Shown one piece after another: positions 25,204-35,355 of a DNA stretch of 64,000 nucleotides. The notes beneath the pieces are model-generated. The model was not told the origin of the DNA, did not search any database, and saw only the letters and a program-made list of their open reading frames with translations. This DNA comes from Candidatus Nanosynbacter sp. HMT-352 (GTDB taxonomy: Bacteria > Patescibacteriota > Saccharimonadia > Saccharimonadales > Saccharimonadaceae), in the NCBI RefSeq assembly GCF_022819365.1, contig NZ_CP089289.1:496001-560000 (forward strand), read 5' to 3'. Both the position numbers and the translations under genes were made by a program. The number at the start of each line of letters is the position of its first letter. The first letter of the stretch is position 1.

Positions 25204-25553
25204 TATTTTATTCCTTTCTCTAAGTTATCAAGCGAATTATTTAACATATTTATGCGATCTTTAAGTTCGTGAATCAACTGATCGCCGTGATCTGTCAATG
25301 AATAATATTTTCGCGGCGGACCTTGCTCGCTTTCCTGCCATTCGTGTTGCAAATATCCGTCTTTCTGCAGCCTATTCAGTAGCGGATAAATCGTACCTTC
25401 GACCACTGTTAAATCCGAATTGTTCAACTGCTTAACAATGTCGCCGGCGTACTGCGCTTTATTAGAACAAACCAGTAAAACGCAATAAACCAAAAATCCT
25501 TTTCGCAATTGGACCGCTAAGCTTTCCGCATAGCTATCAACGTCCACTTTCAC
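25203..25553 (-). CDS. PadR-family transcriptional regulator
   Basis: 116 residues. Winged-helix core: RKGFLVYCVLLVCSNKAQYAGDIVKQLNNSDLTVVEGTIYPLLNRLQKDGYL, quoted only in parts by family logic (TIYPLLNRL is the PadR signature), then PPRKYYSLTDHGDQLIHEL and a C-terminal dimerisation helix. GTG start overlapping the ABC ATPase gene by 17 nt; a GTG two codons later has better GAAGG spacing. PadR repressors usually control adjacent transporter genes and their own operon, and a perfect palindrome sits on the promoter upstream of the permease gene. Confidence 0.92.
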   Translation of the reverse strand: MKVDVDSYAESLAVQLRKGFLVYCVLLVCSNKAQYAGDIVKQLNNSDLTVVEGTIYPLLNRLQKDGYLQHEWQESEQGPPRKYYSLTDHGDQLIHELKDRINMLNNSLDNLEKGIK

Positions 25554-26235
25554 CTTCTTTCGGCATATTGGACCCCTTAATTTTGCCGTCTTTGATCAGG
25601 ATTTGATAATCGCATTTCTTAGCCAAATCAACGTCGTGTGTCACGATAATCAGCGTTGCGCCTTCTTGCTTGTTGTAATTGAACAGCAATTCTTCCACCT
25701 TCGCGCCAGTTTCGCTATCCAAATTTCCCGTAGGTTCGTCCGCAAAAATAATCTGAGGACTGCCGACAATTGCCCGCGCAATCGCCAAACGTTGCTTCTG
25801 ACCGCCCGACAAATCCTTCGCACGATTCTTGCGCTTCTCGTACAAGTCCACCGCCTTCAGCGCGTCATTGATCTTACTTTCCCTCAAGCCCCTTGGCGTT
25901 TTCACAATTTCCAGCGGCAAGCTCACATTATCCGCCACGCTTTCATTGCCCTGAACAAAGAAACTCTGGAAAATAAAACCTATTTTTCTCGCGCGGAACT
26001 CGTCAACTTGCTTTTGTTTCAATTTCAGAATGTCCTGACCGTCAATAATCACTTGACCTTGCTGCGGTCGATCCAAGCCAGAAATTGCGTGCATCAGCGT
26101 CGATTTTCCTGAACCAGATTTTCCCAAAATCGCCACGCTCACACCAGTTGGAATTTGCAAGCTCACATCATTTAGCGCCACAAATTGGTTCTTCTTTTTG
26201 CCGTAAATTTTCGTCACATTTTTAAGCTCAATCAT
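25537..26235 (-). CDS. ABC transporter ATPase, MacB/LolD type
   Basis: 232 residues. Seen: Walker A LGKSGSGKSTLMHAI, Q-loop GFIFQSFFVQGNESVADNVSLP, signature LSGGQKQRLAIARAI, Walker B IIFADEPTGNLDS and switch His in VTHDVDLAK. It pairs with the FtsX-type permease encoded 10 nt upstream. GGAGA before the ATG. The system could export antimicrobial peptides or lipoproteins, or act as a mechanotransmitter; the substrate cannot be read from sequence. Confidence 0.94.
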   Translation of the reverse strand: MIELKNVTKIYGKKKNQFVALNDVSLQIPTGVSVAILGKSGSGKSTLMHAISGLDRPQQGQVIIDGQDILKLKQKQVDEFRARKIGFIFQSFFVQGNESVADNVSLPLEIVKTPRGLRESKINDALKAVDLYEKRKNRAKDLSGGQKQRLAIARAIVGSPQIIFADEPTGNLDSETGAKVEELLFNYNKQEGATLIIVTHDVDLAKKCDYQILIKDGKIKGSNMPKEGESGR

Positions 26236-26245
26236 AACAATTCTC

Positions 26246-27535
26246 CTACTCCGTCCTTAACGCTTCAATTGGATCTAATTTTGTTGCCTTGCGACTCGGC
26301 AGCCAGCCAGAAAGTACCGCCATAATCATCAGCCCGATTATCAAAAGTCCCATTTGCAGAGGATTAACGACTAATAGATTCGTGCCCTGCTCCAACTTCA
26401 GAAAACTAGCAATCATAGGATTAAGTAGCGACATCAAACTCGCCAAACCAACGCCGATCAAACCACCGAGAAACCCAACCCACGCCGCTTCATACCTGAA
26501 CATTTTACCGATATCACGACCTCGCATTCCCAAAGCTTTCATTAGTCCAATCTGGCTAGTTCGCTCCAAAACCGAAATGTACATTGTATTAACAATTCCA
26601 AACACGCTCGCAAGTAGCGCCAAACCGCCAAACCCAATCAGCGCCATTTGAGCCATATTCACAAAAGTAAGCATAGCCTTGCGTACATCCTGAACCGAAG
26701 ACGCCACGTAGTCCTTGCCAAGCTCACTCTTCACCGCCTCAACGTTTTTCTCATCATCAACCGACGCAATTACGTAAGAATAATCATTAGGCAAATTTTT
26801 GGCGTGGCTGAAAGCGTAAATCTCCTTAGCATCATCCACAGAAACGCGCACAGCTGGCTGGTAAAATAGAATCGTGTCCGAAGGCTTATCGACTGCTGCA
26901 ACTTTCAGAGATATTTCTTTGTCAGCGTTCTTGCTCGGCGAATCTCCTTTTTTCAATCCTAGCGTAATCGTTTGTCCAATTGCCGATTTTGCATCGCTAA
27001 ATCCCATCTCTTTCACGTAAGATTCCGGAATAACAACTTCGCCTTTTTTCGGCATAAAATTGTCCAAATTACCAGCCGCAAACTTCATTCGAGTTTTATC
27101 AAACTTCACGGTTACACTCGGCACGAATTTTTTGTCGCTCGCCGAACTTTTGGCGTATAAAACTCCATACATAGAATAAGCTGGCGTCACTTTTTCTACG
27201 CGCGGAACTTTCTGTATTTTTTTCACATCGTTATCAGTCATCGAATATTTTTCTATCGCCTTAGACTGATCCTTTTCCGTATCTTCCGAGTCGCTATATT
27301 CTGGAAGGTTGCTATCAGGTCCCGACGAGGTTACTTTTTTATAGACCGAAACGGATTTTTTATCACCAGCCGCGTCGACCATGCTGTTCGTATACAGCCG
27401 ACCACCTTCTCCAGCCATCAGCGCCAGACCAATCGTAAACGCCCCAACTGAAATTGCCAGCGCGGTTAAAATCGTGCGACCTTTTGATTGTCCCAAATTT
27501 CGACCGGCGCGTTTAATAATGTCAATTCTTCTCAC
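26246..27535 (-). CDS. ABC transporter permease, MacB/FtsX family
   Basis: 429 residues. TM1 near residues 20-40, a large extracytoplasmic MacB-PCD-like domain (TPAYSMYGVLYAKSS, GEVVIPESYVKEMGF), then three TMs with the signature MYISVLERTSQIGLMKALGMR and the C-terminal LPSRKATKLDPIEALRTE, typical of the family. GTG start with AAGGAG. First gene of the permease-ATPase-PadR-PspC operon. Confidence 0.93.
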   Translation of the reverse strand: MRRIDIIKRAGRNLGQSKGRTILTALAISVGAFTIGLALMAGEGGRLYTNSMVDAAGDKKSVSVYKKVTSSGPDSNLPEYSDSEDTEKDQSKAIEKYSMTDNDVKKIQKVPRVEKVTPAYSMYGVLYAKSSASDKKFVPSVTVKFDKTRMKFAAGNLDNFMPKKGEVVIPESYVKEMGFSDAKSAIGQTITLGLKKGDSPSKNADKEISLKVAAVDKPSDTILFYQPAVRVSVDDAKEIYAFSHAKNLPNDYSYVIASVDDEKNVEAVKSELGKDYVASSVQDVRKAMLTFVNMAQMALIGFGGLALLASVFGIVNTMYISVLERTSQIGLMKALGMRGRDIGKMFRYEAAWVGFLGGLIGVGLASLMSLLNPMIASFLKLEQGTNLLVVNPLQMGLLIIGLMIMAVLSGWLPSRKATKLDPIEALRTE

Positions 27536-27560
27536 ATTAAACTCCTTGTTGATTTACTAT

Positions 27561-27599
27561 ACATAGTACTATGTTATACAAGGTACCTTAAATAGTCAA
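27561..27599 (-). promoter_or_regulatory. Promoter and candidate PadR operator of the ABC operon
   Basis: -35 TTGACT (27594-27599), 17 bp, -10 TAACAT (27571-27576). A perfect 14-bp palindrome, ACATAGTACTATGT (27561-27574), overlaps the -10, and a second 10-bp palindrome, AAGGTACCTT (27580-27589), lies in the spacer. The placement suits repression by the PadR protein encoded in the operon. The operator assignment is inference. Confidence 0.65.
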
Positions 27600-27629
27600 G
27601 GTATTTTTGAAAATAATATTCAAAATTTT

Positions 27630-28331
27630 CTATTTCCGATGGTCTCTAATCCACTTATTTAAGCCACTGACTGCATATTCGCAAGTCTTAGAAAAAGAAG
27701 ATATAGCCTTTTTAGCTTTATCTTGAAGTTCGGATTTTCTTAAGGCCGCGTCAGATTTCGACACCCGCTCATCACTCTCTTCGCATTTCGAATACTTATC
27801 GCTGACCAACTTAGTCATATACACAGCGGCATCAAAAAACGCTGAATCACCCCATATTTTAACTTGTCCATCTTCTACATCAATCACGGCAGAAATCACT
27901 AATTTATTTGCTTGATCGTCAAGCGTCTCCCACATCTCTTCCTGATCTGTAAAATCAATTTCCTTTCCACTATCAACACCAAATGATCCTTTGTAAAATC
28001 TGCAGTCCGCGATAACACCGCAACAGAGATTAGCGCCATCTTGTACATATGCTTTCATTAGAATTACTGAATTAAAATCAGCTGGATCAATTTTATCGAG
28101 AGCTTTCACGGCGCACCTCTTATCTATAGCCAGTCTGCCCAGACCTCCTGCCTGAGTTTTGTCTACATATATAGCATCATCATTAAACTCCACTTCGTCG
28201 CCCAGATCAGAAAACTCCGAATCATCCATTACGGTATCGAGGATATATAACTTTTCTATCGACATACCTTCGACTGATGGCTGTCGCAATCGATCAGGAA
28301 TGCCATCTCCAAAATATTGCTCTTTAGACAT
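27630..28331 (-). CDS. Unknown cytoplasmic protein
   Basis: About 233 residues from the ATG at 28331, chosen because GGGAG lies 7 nt upstream; a TTG at 28361 is weaker. It is acidic, with no signal peptide and several Cys residues (GANLCCGVIADCRFYKG), so it may be redox-sensitive or bind metal. The C-terminal 40 residues are Lys-rich and helical (RKSELQDKAKKAISSFSK). No family recognised. A TGGTATACT box at about 28374-28379 gives a leader of some 40 nt. Confidence 0.7.
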   Translation of the reverse strand: MSKEQYFGDGIPDRLRQPSVEGMSIEKLYILDTVMDDSEFSDLGDEVEFNDDAIYVDKTQAGGLGRLAIDKRCAVKALDKIDPADFNSVILMKAYVQDGANLCCGVIADCRFYKGSFGVDSGKEIDFTDQEEMWETLDDQANKLVISAVIDVEDGQVKIWGDSAFFDAAVYMTKLVSDKYSKCEESDERVSKSDAALRKSELQDKAKKAISSFSKTCEYAVSGLNKWIRDHRK

Positions 28332-28399
28332 ATTAATCTCCCTGCCCACCGTTTTTGTCAAATATATTTCTTAGTATACCACTATATATAAATCGTTCT

Positions 28400-29353
28400 C
28401 TATTCCTCATCATACTCATCTTCAATCTCTTGGTCCAAAATCTCTTCAATCACGTCTTCCAACGTAATAATTCCCAGCTCCGTCTCATCGTCCATCACCA
28501 CAAACAAATGATTCCGCGTTTGAATGAATCGGCTTAAGACCGTATCCAGACGCGACCTCTTATCAATATCGTAAATTTTATCGCGGTACAATTGGCTAAT
28601 TGGCAACGGCAAATCCCTCCCAACGACATCCTTCACGTATAAAACTCCGACTAATTCCCCGTCAGATTGAACCGGAATTCGCGAATGTCCAGCGTGCTTA
28701 ATCTGAGCTAGTAAAGTCGCGTCCAGCTCGTCATCCAAATCCACGACAAAAACCTCGCTCATTGGCGTAACCAAATCGCCAGCCGTCTTTTTACTAAACT
28801 GCAACGCACCCGCCGCGATTCGGCTTTCGTCATAATCAACCGGACTATCCGACCTAATAGCGTGCTCGTGAATAATCTCCTCCAGCTCCTGATGAGAATA
28901 TAATTGCGGCGCTTCCTTACCCAGCCAGCGATTCAACAATTTCGACATCGGCTGAGCAAGCGGCCAAAATAGCACGTAAATCACATCAAGTAACCAAAAG
29001 AAATATCGCACAAATCGATATCCACGCTGCGAGAAAATCGCCTGTGGCAAAATCTCGCCAAACATTGTGATGAGAAGCGTCGCAATCAAACCACCAACCA
29101 CGCCGTTAGTCATATTTCCCAGCAAAATTGACATCGCGGTATTCACGCCGACATTGCCAAGCAAAATACAGAAAATCAAATAATAGCCGTCTTTTCGATA
29201 TCGATACACTCGCGCCGCAATTTTGTCGCCTTGCCTGGCTTTTCGCTTCAGATCATCAGGCCGCGCCATCATTAAGCCAATATTCAGACCGGAAAATAGC
29301 CCAGAAAGCGTCAATAAAACAGCCGCCGCCAACCACAATAAAATATCAGACAT
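28400..29353 (-). CDS. CNNM/CorC-type membrane protein with CBS domains
   Basis: 317 residues. The N-terminal DUF21 transmembrane domain (GLFSGLNIGLMMARPDDLKRKARQGD region, about four TMs) is followed by a paired CBS module (TPMSEVFVVDLDDELDATLL, GHSRIPVQSDGELVGVLYVKD, FVVMDDETELGIITLEDVIEE). It lacks the C-terminal CorC_HlyC domain. The family is linked to magnesium/sodium or cobalt transport, but the substrate is uncertain. TGGTATAAT ends 7 nt before the ATG. Confidence 0.9.
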   Translation of the reverse strand: MSDILLWLAAAVLLTLSGLFSGLNIGLMMARPDDLKRKARQGDKIAARVYRYRKDGYYLIFCILLGNVGVNTAMSILLGNMTNGVVGGLIATLLITMFGEILPQAIFSQRGYRFVRYFFWLLDVIYVLFWPLAQPMSKLLNRWLGKEAPQLYSHQELEEIIHEHAIRSDSPVDYDESRIAAGALQFSKKTAGDLVTPMSEVFVVDLDDELDATLLAQIKHAGHSRIPVQSDGELVGVLYVKDVVGRDLPLPISQLYRDKIYDIDKRSRLDTVLSRFIQTRNHLFVVMDDETELGIITLEDVIEEILDQEIEDEYDEE

Positions 29354-29360
29354 ATCTTTA

Positions 29361-29366
29361 ATTATA
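29361..29366 (-). promoter_or_regulatory. Extended -10 of the CNNM gene, leaderless
   Basis: TATAAT preceded by TGG, 7 nt before the ATG at 29353. Confidence 0.65.
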
Positions 29367-29373
29367 CCAAATT

Positions 29374-31134
<1,761 letters not shown>

Positions 31135-31140
31135 GCTTTA

Positions 31141-31146
31141 ATTATA
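31141..31146 (-). promoter_or_regulatory. Extended -10 of the DUF2207 gene, leaderless
   Basis: TATAAT preceded by TGC, 6 nt before the ATG at 31134, in the 18-nt gap after lysS. Confidence 0.65.
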
Positions 31147-31152
31147 GCAAAA

Positions 31153-32655
31153 TTACAAGTTGACTTGCGGATAAATCGCCCGAGTTGTTTCGTCAATTTC
31201 ACTCTTAAGCTGCGGGAACGGCACACCTTCACGCGCTGCAACGCCCTCGAAAATCCAAAATACCCTTTCAGAATATCCCCAGCCACAAGCCGGCGGCATT
31301 CCATATTCCAACATCTCAACGTAATCAATATCAAGCATCATCGCTTCCTCGTCGCCAGCGTCACGCATTTGCTGTTGCTCAAGGAAACGATTCAATTGGT
31401 CAATCGGGTCATTCAACTCAGAGAATCCATTGCCCAATTCCGAACCAGCGATCACCGGCTGGAAACGCTCCACCGTCTCTGGATTTTCCGGATTAGTCTT
31501 TGACAACGGACTAATAAACTTCGGCGTGTTCACCAACCAAACCGGACCAGCAACGTCTTTACGAATATTCTTCCATAATTTATCAATACTGCGTGGAATA
31601 GAATCAGTTTTTTCAACTTCCAAATTATGTTCTTTCAGCTTAGCGGCAACTTCTTCAATTGTCGTGTTATAAACGTCGATTCCGTAATGCTTGCGAATAG
31701 CCTCAGCATAATCCCAAACTTCCCACTCACCGCTCATATCAACGTTGAATTTGCCCAATTGGAATTGCAGAGTACCAAAAGTCTTCTGAAGCACATCTTT
31801 ATACATCGACTCCATGAAACGCATTCCCTGTTTCCAGTCCCAGTAAGCCGCGTACCACTCCATGGCGATATGCTCTGGCAGATGCTCGTCAGAGTAATTT
31901 TCATTGCGAAAACGCGGACCGAGATCATAAACTTTCTCAAATCCAGCGCCAATCAATCGCTTCAATGGTAATTCGTGGCTAATTCGCAAATAAAACTGCT
32001 GATCGCCCAGCGCATCCATATGCGTCACAAATGGGTTCGCGTCCGCACCGCCAGTGGTGTGTTCCAAAACAGGAACATTAATCTCGATAAACCCATGACT
32101 ATTCAAATAATCTCGCGTTGCTTGCCAAAACTTACTTCGACGAATGAACCGCTCGCGAACTTCGGGATTGACGTTCATATCAACATAACGTCGACGCAAG
32201 CGCTCTTCCTTATTCTCTAATTTTTCCGGCATTGGCCTCAACGATTTAGTCAACAATCTAAGTTCGTGTACACCAACGGATTTTTCGCCCGTTTGTGTCG
32301 TGGTCATCACGCCCTTCGCCTCAATAAAATCGCCCGTGTCTAGCAATTTAAGCTGCTTCATTCCAAGCACACCGCGCGCAGCATCTAATTCCGCCACGTC
32401 ATCACGCTGCAAGTAAAGTTGCACATCACCAGACTGATCACGTAATTTAATAAATGCCAATTTGCCAAAACTGCGAATAGACGCCACACGACCCGCAACG
32501 ACAACTTCCTTACCAGCTAGCTCATTGTACTTAGACAAAACCTCAGCACAAGTATGAGTCCGTTCTGATTTTGCTGGATATGGTTCAACGCCTAATTGAC
32601 GTAATGTTTCCAGTTTTCGTAGTCGTTCATTGCGATAATCTTGAAGTGTAGCCAT
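31153..32655 (-). CDS. lysS: Lysyl-tRNA synthetase, class II
   Basis: Charges tRNA-Lys. 500 residues. Seen: the N-terminal OB-fold (VVVAGRVASIRSFGKLAFIKLRD), motif 1 region (FLEINVPVLEHTTGGADANPF, with I for L), motif 2 (FRNENYSDEHLPEHIAMEWY) and the C-terminal MLEYGMPPACGWGYSERVFW. It lies downstream of greA as in many bacteria. TGCTATAAT ends 10 nt before the ATG, so any leader is only a few nucleotides. Confidence 0.96.
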   Translation of the reverse strand: MATLQDYRNERLRKLETLRQLGVEPYPAKSERTHTCAEVLSKYNELAGKEVVVAGRVASIRSFGKLAFIKLRDQSGDVQLYLQRDDVAELDAARGVLGMKQLKLLDTGDFIEAKGVMTTTQTGEKSVGVHELRLLTKSLRPMPEKLENKEERLRRRYVDMNVNPEVRERFIRRSKFWQATRDYLNSHGFIEINVPVLEHTTGGADANPFVTHMDALGDQQFYLRISHELPLKRLIGAGFEKVYDLGPRFRNENYSDEHLPEHIAMEWYAAYWDWKQGMRFMESMYKDVLQKTFGTLQFQLGKFNVDMSGEWEVWDYAEAIRKHYGIDVYNTTIEEVAAKLKEHNLEVEKTDSIPRSIDKLWKNIRKDVAGPVWLVNTPKFISPLSKTNPENPETVERFQPVIAGSELGNGFSELNDPIDQLNRFLEQQQMRDAGDEEAMMLDIDYVEMLEYGMPPACGWGYSERVFWIFEGVAAREGVPFPQLKSEIDETTRAIYPQVNL

Positions 32656-32701
32656 AACAGAGATAATTATAGCACATTATATGCGGCAGATCCCGCTAGG
32701 T

Positions 32702-33157
32702 TTAAGATATCGACTTAATAATATAGGTAATTTCGGCTTTTGGCGTTTTAATCGTCACTTCGTCACCAATTTTCTTACCAATCAATTCTTTACCAATTGG
32801 CGACTGATCTGAGATTCGTCCAGCCAATGGATCAGCTTCAACTGGACCAACCACCGTGTAGGATACGGTTCTTTCTGGACATTGCAATTCAACCGTACTG
32901 CCCAGGCCAACACTTGAGCTGCCGTTGGATTTAATAATTTCGGCGTTCTGCAGAATATCTTCAATTTCCAAAATTCGCGTTTCCACCAAGCCCTGCTCTT
33001 CGCGTGCAGCGTCATATTCCGCGTTTTCGCTCAAGTCGCCAAAATCTCGCGCTGCCGCAATTTTTTCAGCAATCTCGCCACGTCGGCCTTTCAACTCTGC
33101 CAATTCTTTTTCTAAATCAGCCTTTCCAGCTTCTGTAATTTGATAAGTTTTTTTCAT
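32702..33157 (-). CDS. greA: Transcription elongation factor GreA
   Basis: Rescues backtracked RNA polymerase by stimulating transcript cleavage. 151 residues. Seen: the N-terminal coiled coil (LEKELAELKGRRGEIAEKI), the tip acidic residues in RDFGDLSENAEYDAAREEQG and the C-terminal FKBP-like domain (GSTVELQC, SPIGKELIGKKIGDEVTIKTP). GAGGAGG precedes the ATG. It has a long leader of about 86 nt, unusual for this window. Confidence 0.96.
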   Translation of the reverse strand: MKKTYQITEAGKADLEKELAELKGRRGEIAEKIAAARDFGDLSENAEYDAAREEQGLVETRILEIEDILQNAEIIKSNGSSSVGLGSTVELQCPERTVSYTVVGPVEADPLAGRISDQSPIGKELIGKKIGDEVTIKTPKAEITYIIKSIS

Positions 33158-33204
33158 AAAAATTTCCTCCTCTACTGTATGTAGTGGTATTAGCCTTACG
33201 ATCT

Positions 33205-33278
33205 ACACTAAATATAGTGTTTTTAATTAGTCCTGATTAAGTCTATCTGAGTATATCAATCGCTATTTATTATGTCAA
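33205..33278 (-). promoter_or_regulatory. greA promoter and leader hairpin
   Basis: TTGACA (33273-33278), 17 bp ending TGA, TATACT (33250-33255). In the leader, ACACTA / TAGTGT with a 4-nt loop (33205-33220) can form a hairpin. It may be a pause or attenuation element or simply leader structure. Confidence 0.65.
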
Positions 33279-33289
33279 TATAATCAGCC

Positions 33290-34537
33290 TTACCGACTAA
33301 GGCAAAAATCCATCAATTGCTGATAATCCATTTTTCGCGTTTCGCCAGTTGCTCGTTCCGTCAATTCAAACAAGCCATCACCGTCAATCGTTCGATCACC
33401 GATCGTTATCCGCCACGGCAACCCCATTAGTTCAGCATCAGCAAACTTCACGCCTGGACGCTCGTCACGATCATCGAGTAGCACATCGACACCACTGTTA
33501 GCCAGCTCGTCATAAAACTTACCTGCTAGTTCCTGACCCTTTTCGCCAATTGCCACAATATGAACCTTAAACGGCGCAATATTTTCTGGCCAAACCAAAC
33601 CTTTATCATCAGCGAACTTCTCAACAATCACGCCCATAACTCGCGTAATTCCAATACCATAACTTCCCATATAAGCGTATCGCTCTTTACCTTCGGCGTC
33701 GGTAAACACTAACTTCATTTCTTCGGATTTCTGCGTGCCGAAATTAAAGATATTGCCAACTTCGGCAGTTTTTACTTTTTCTAATTCACTACGATCGACG
33801 CCGAGCTCCTTGACCGCCTCATCCAAAACTTCTTCATTAACAGCGATATTTTTACCACGATGAAGATAAATATAATCCTCACCAGCGTCGCAAATCGTCT
33901 GAAACTCATGGCTAAACTTCGTGAAAGCGCCACCAGAAGCAAACGTCACATATGTTTCATCGCCAATCCCAAATCGATCATAACAACGCTTATACGCCTC
34001 AATAACCGAATTGTAATAATTATCCAAACTCTCCTTGCTGTCGTGAATCGAATACATATCCTTCATCACAAATTCACGACCACGCATAATTCCACTCTTA
34101 GCGCGAAGTTCGTTTCGCAATTTATTCTGGAATTGATAAACGCTAATTGGCAAATCTTTGTAGCTCTTTAAGTAATTGCGAAGAAGATCAACAATCGGCT
34201 CCTCGTGCGTCCAACCAAAACCAATGTCTGTGCCGTCTTGCAACTTAGACTTAAACCAAACGTCGACCAATTCATCACTCCAACGACCAGTTTCTTGCCA
34301 CAATTCCTTTCGCTGCAAAGTACTCATCACCAATTCCTGGCTATTAACCTTGTCCATTTCCTCGCGAACAATTTGCTTAATATTCTCAAGAACTCTCAAA
34401 CCCAACGGCAAAAACGAATACACACCCGCCATCGTTTTATGTACGTAGCCAGCACGAATCAAAAGCTGAGCATTTCGCGCAACCTCGCCAGCTGGCGCCT
34501 GTTTCAAAGTTCTGGTAAAAAGTTGTGTCATTCGCAT
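33290..34537 (-). CDS. proS: Prolyl-tRNA synthetase lacking the editing insertion
   Basis: Charges tRNA-Pro. 415 residues, against about 570 for the usual bacterial form. Motif 2 (QFQNKLRNELRAKSGIMRGREFVMKDMYSIH) runs directly on to YVTFASGGAFTKFSHEFQ without the ~180-residue INS domain that hydrolyses Ala-tRNA-Pro. Motif 3 region: YGIGITRVMGVIVE. AGGAG lies 7 nt before the ATG at 34537. Last gene of the frr-uppS-rseP block. Confidence 0.94.
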   Translation of the reverse strand: MRMTQLFTRTLKQAPAGEVARNAQLLIRAGYVHKTMAGVYSFLPLGLRVLENIKQIVREEMDKVNSQELVMSTLQRKELWQETGRWSDELVDVWFKSKLQDGTDIGFGWTHEEPIVDLLRNYLKSYKDLPISVYQFQNKLRNELRAKSGIMRGREFVMKDMYSIHDSKESLDNYYNSVIEAYKRCYDRFGIGDETYVTFASGGAFTKFSHEFQTICDAGEDYIYLHRGKNIAVNEEVLDEAVKELGVDRSELEKVKTAEVGNIFNFGTQKSEEMKLVFTDAEGKERYAYMGSYGIGITRVMGVIVEKFADDKGLVWPENIAPFKVHIVAIGEKGQELAGKFYDELANSGVDVLLDDRDERPGVKFADAELMGLPWRITIGDRTIDGDGLFELTERATGETRKMDYQQLMDFCLSR

Positions 34538-34548
34538 ATTTCTCTCCT

Positions 34549-35355
34549 TTACATAAATATAAATGGCAATAACGATTCCGTCTGATTAATTGCGCCCGTA
34601 TTGACAAACAAGAAATAAAAAGCTATTCCGTTTTTCGCCATATGCATCATAATCGGCACCCAAATTGCGCCAGTGTATTCCCTGGTCGCACACATAACCA
34701 AGCTTAAAGTAAATGTATCAACTGCCACCGCCCATTGCAATGGTGAATCTGGACCAACCCAAAGATGTGCCGCGCCAAACGCTATGCTCGTTACGATAAT
34801 CGATGGCCAAATCGAGAAAGAATTACGCAACTTGCCATAAAGATATCCGCGATATAAAAGCTCCTCAACAATCGGCGCCAGCACCACCAACACAACGAAC
34901 GCCATGATAAATTGCCAATGAGTCGCCAACATACTCTGGCTGAACGGTATAGCTTGCTTTTGTTGCATATCCACTAAGAAAACAACTCTGGCGATGCTCA
35001 TCGTAACCATTGTTAGTAAAAAGTACGCCACGAAAGCAAACGGAGAAATGAATATTTCTAAAAACGTCGGCCAATCATTCACACCCAAATTACCCAAAGT
35101 TGTTCGGCGCTTCTTAACGAAAAACGGTACGCCAATCACGACAATTAGCGACAAAATATATACAATAACCGAAAGCACTGTATTAAAAATAACTGGATTC
35201 ACAGAATTGAGAGGTACGCCGATTTTTATCAAAACACCGACCGCCAATGAAACAACAACTTCCACCGCCAAAAATACGCCATAAACCCAAGCTGGGAGCG
35301 CCAAAATCAGCCACCATTTGCGATTTTTTAATTTCTTAGAAGAGCTTTCCAACAT
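34549..35355 (-). CDS. CPBP-family intramembrane metalloprotease
   Basis: About 268 residues with seven or eight TMs. The Abi/CPBP motifs are visible: EELLYRGYLYGKLR (the EExxxR glutamates and arginine), FGAAHL (FxxxH) and a later His in IMMHMAKNG. The family includes Rce1-type CAAX proteases and bacteriocin-immunity proteins; the substrate is unknown here. It overlaps the end of rseP by about 20 nt and precedes proS by 11 nt, so two intramembrane proteases are encoded next to each other. Confidence 0.9.
   Translation of the reverse strand: MLESSSKKLKNRKWWLILALPAWVYGVFLAVEVVVSLAVGVLIKIGVPLNSVNPVIFNTVLSVIVYILSLIVVIGVPFFVKKRRTTLGNLGVNDWPTFLEIFISPFAFVAYFLLTMVTMSIARVVFLVDMQQKQAIPFSQSMLATHWQFIMAFVVLVVLAPIVEELLYRGYLYGKLRNSFSIWPSIIVTSIAFGAAHLWVGPDSPLQWAVAVDTFTLSLVMCATREYTGAIWVPIMMHMAKNGIAFYFLFVNTGAINQTESLLPFIFM

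Noticed and set aside
33205-33225. Plus-strand terminator at ACACTA/TAGTGT followed by Ts.
   Set aside because: No plus-strand gene precedes it. The hairpin lies in the greA leader and was recorded there instead.
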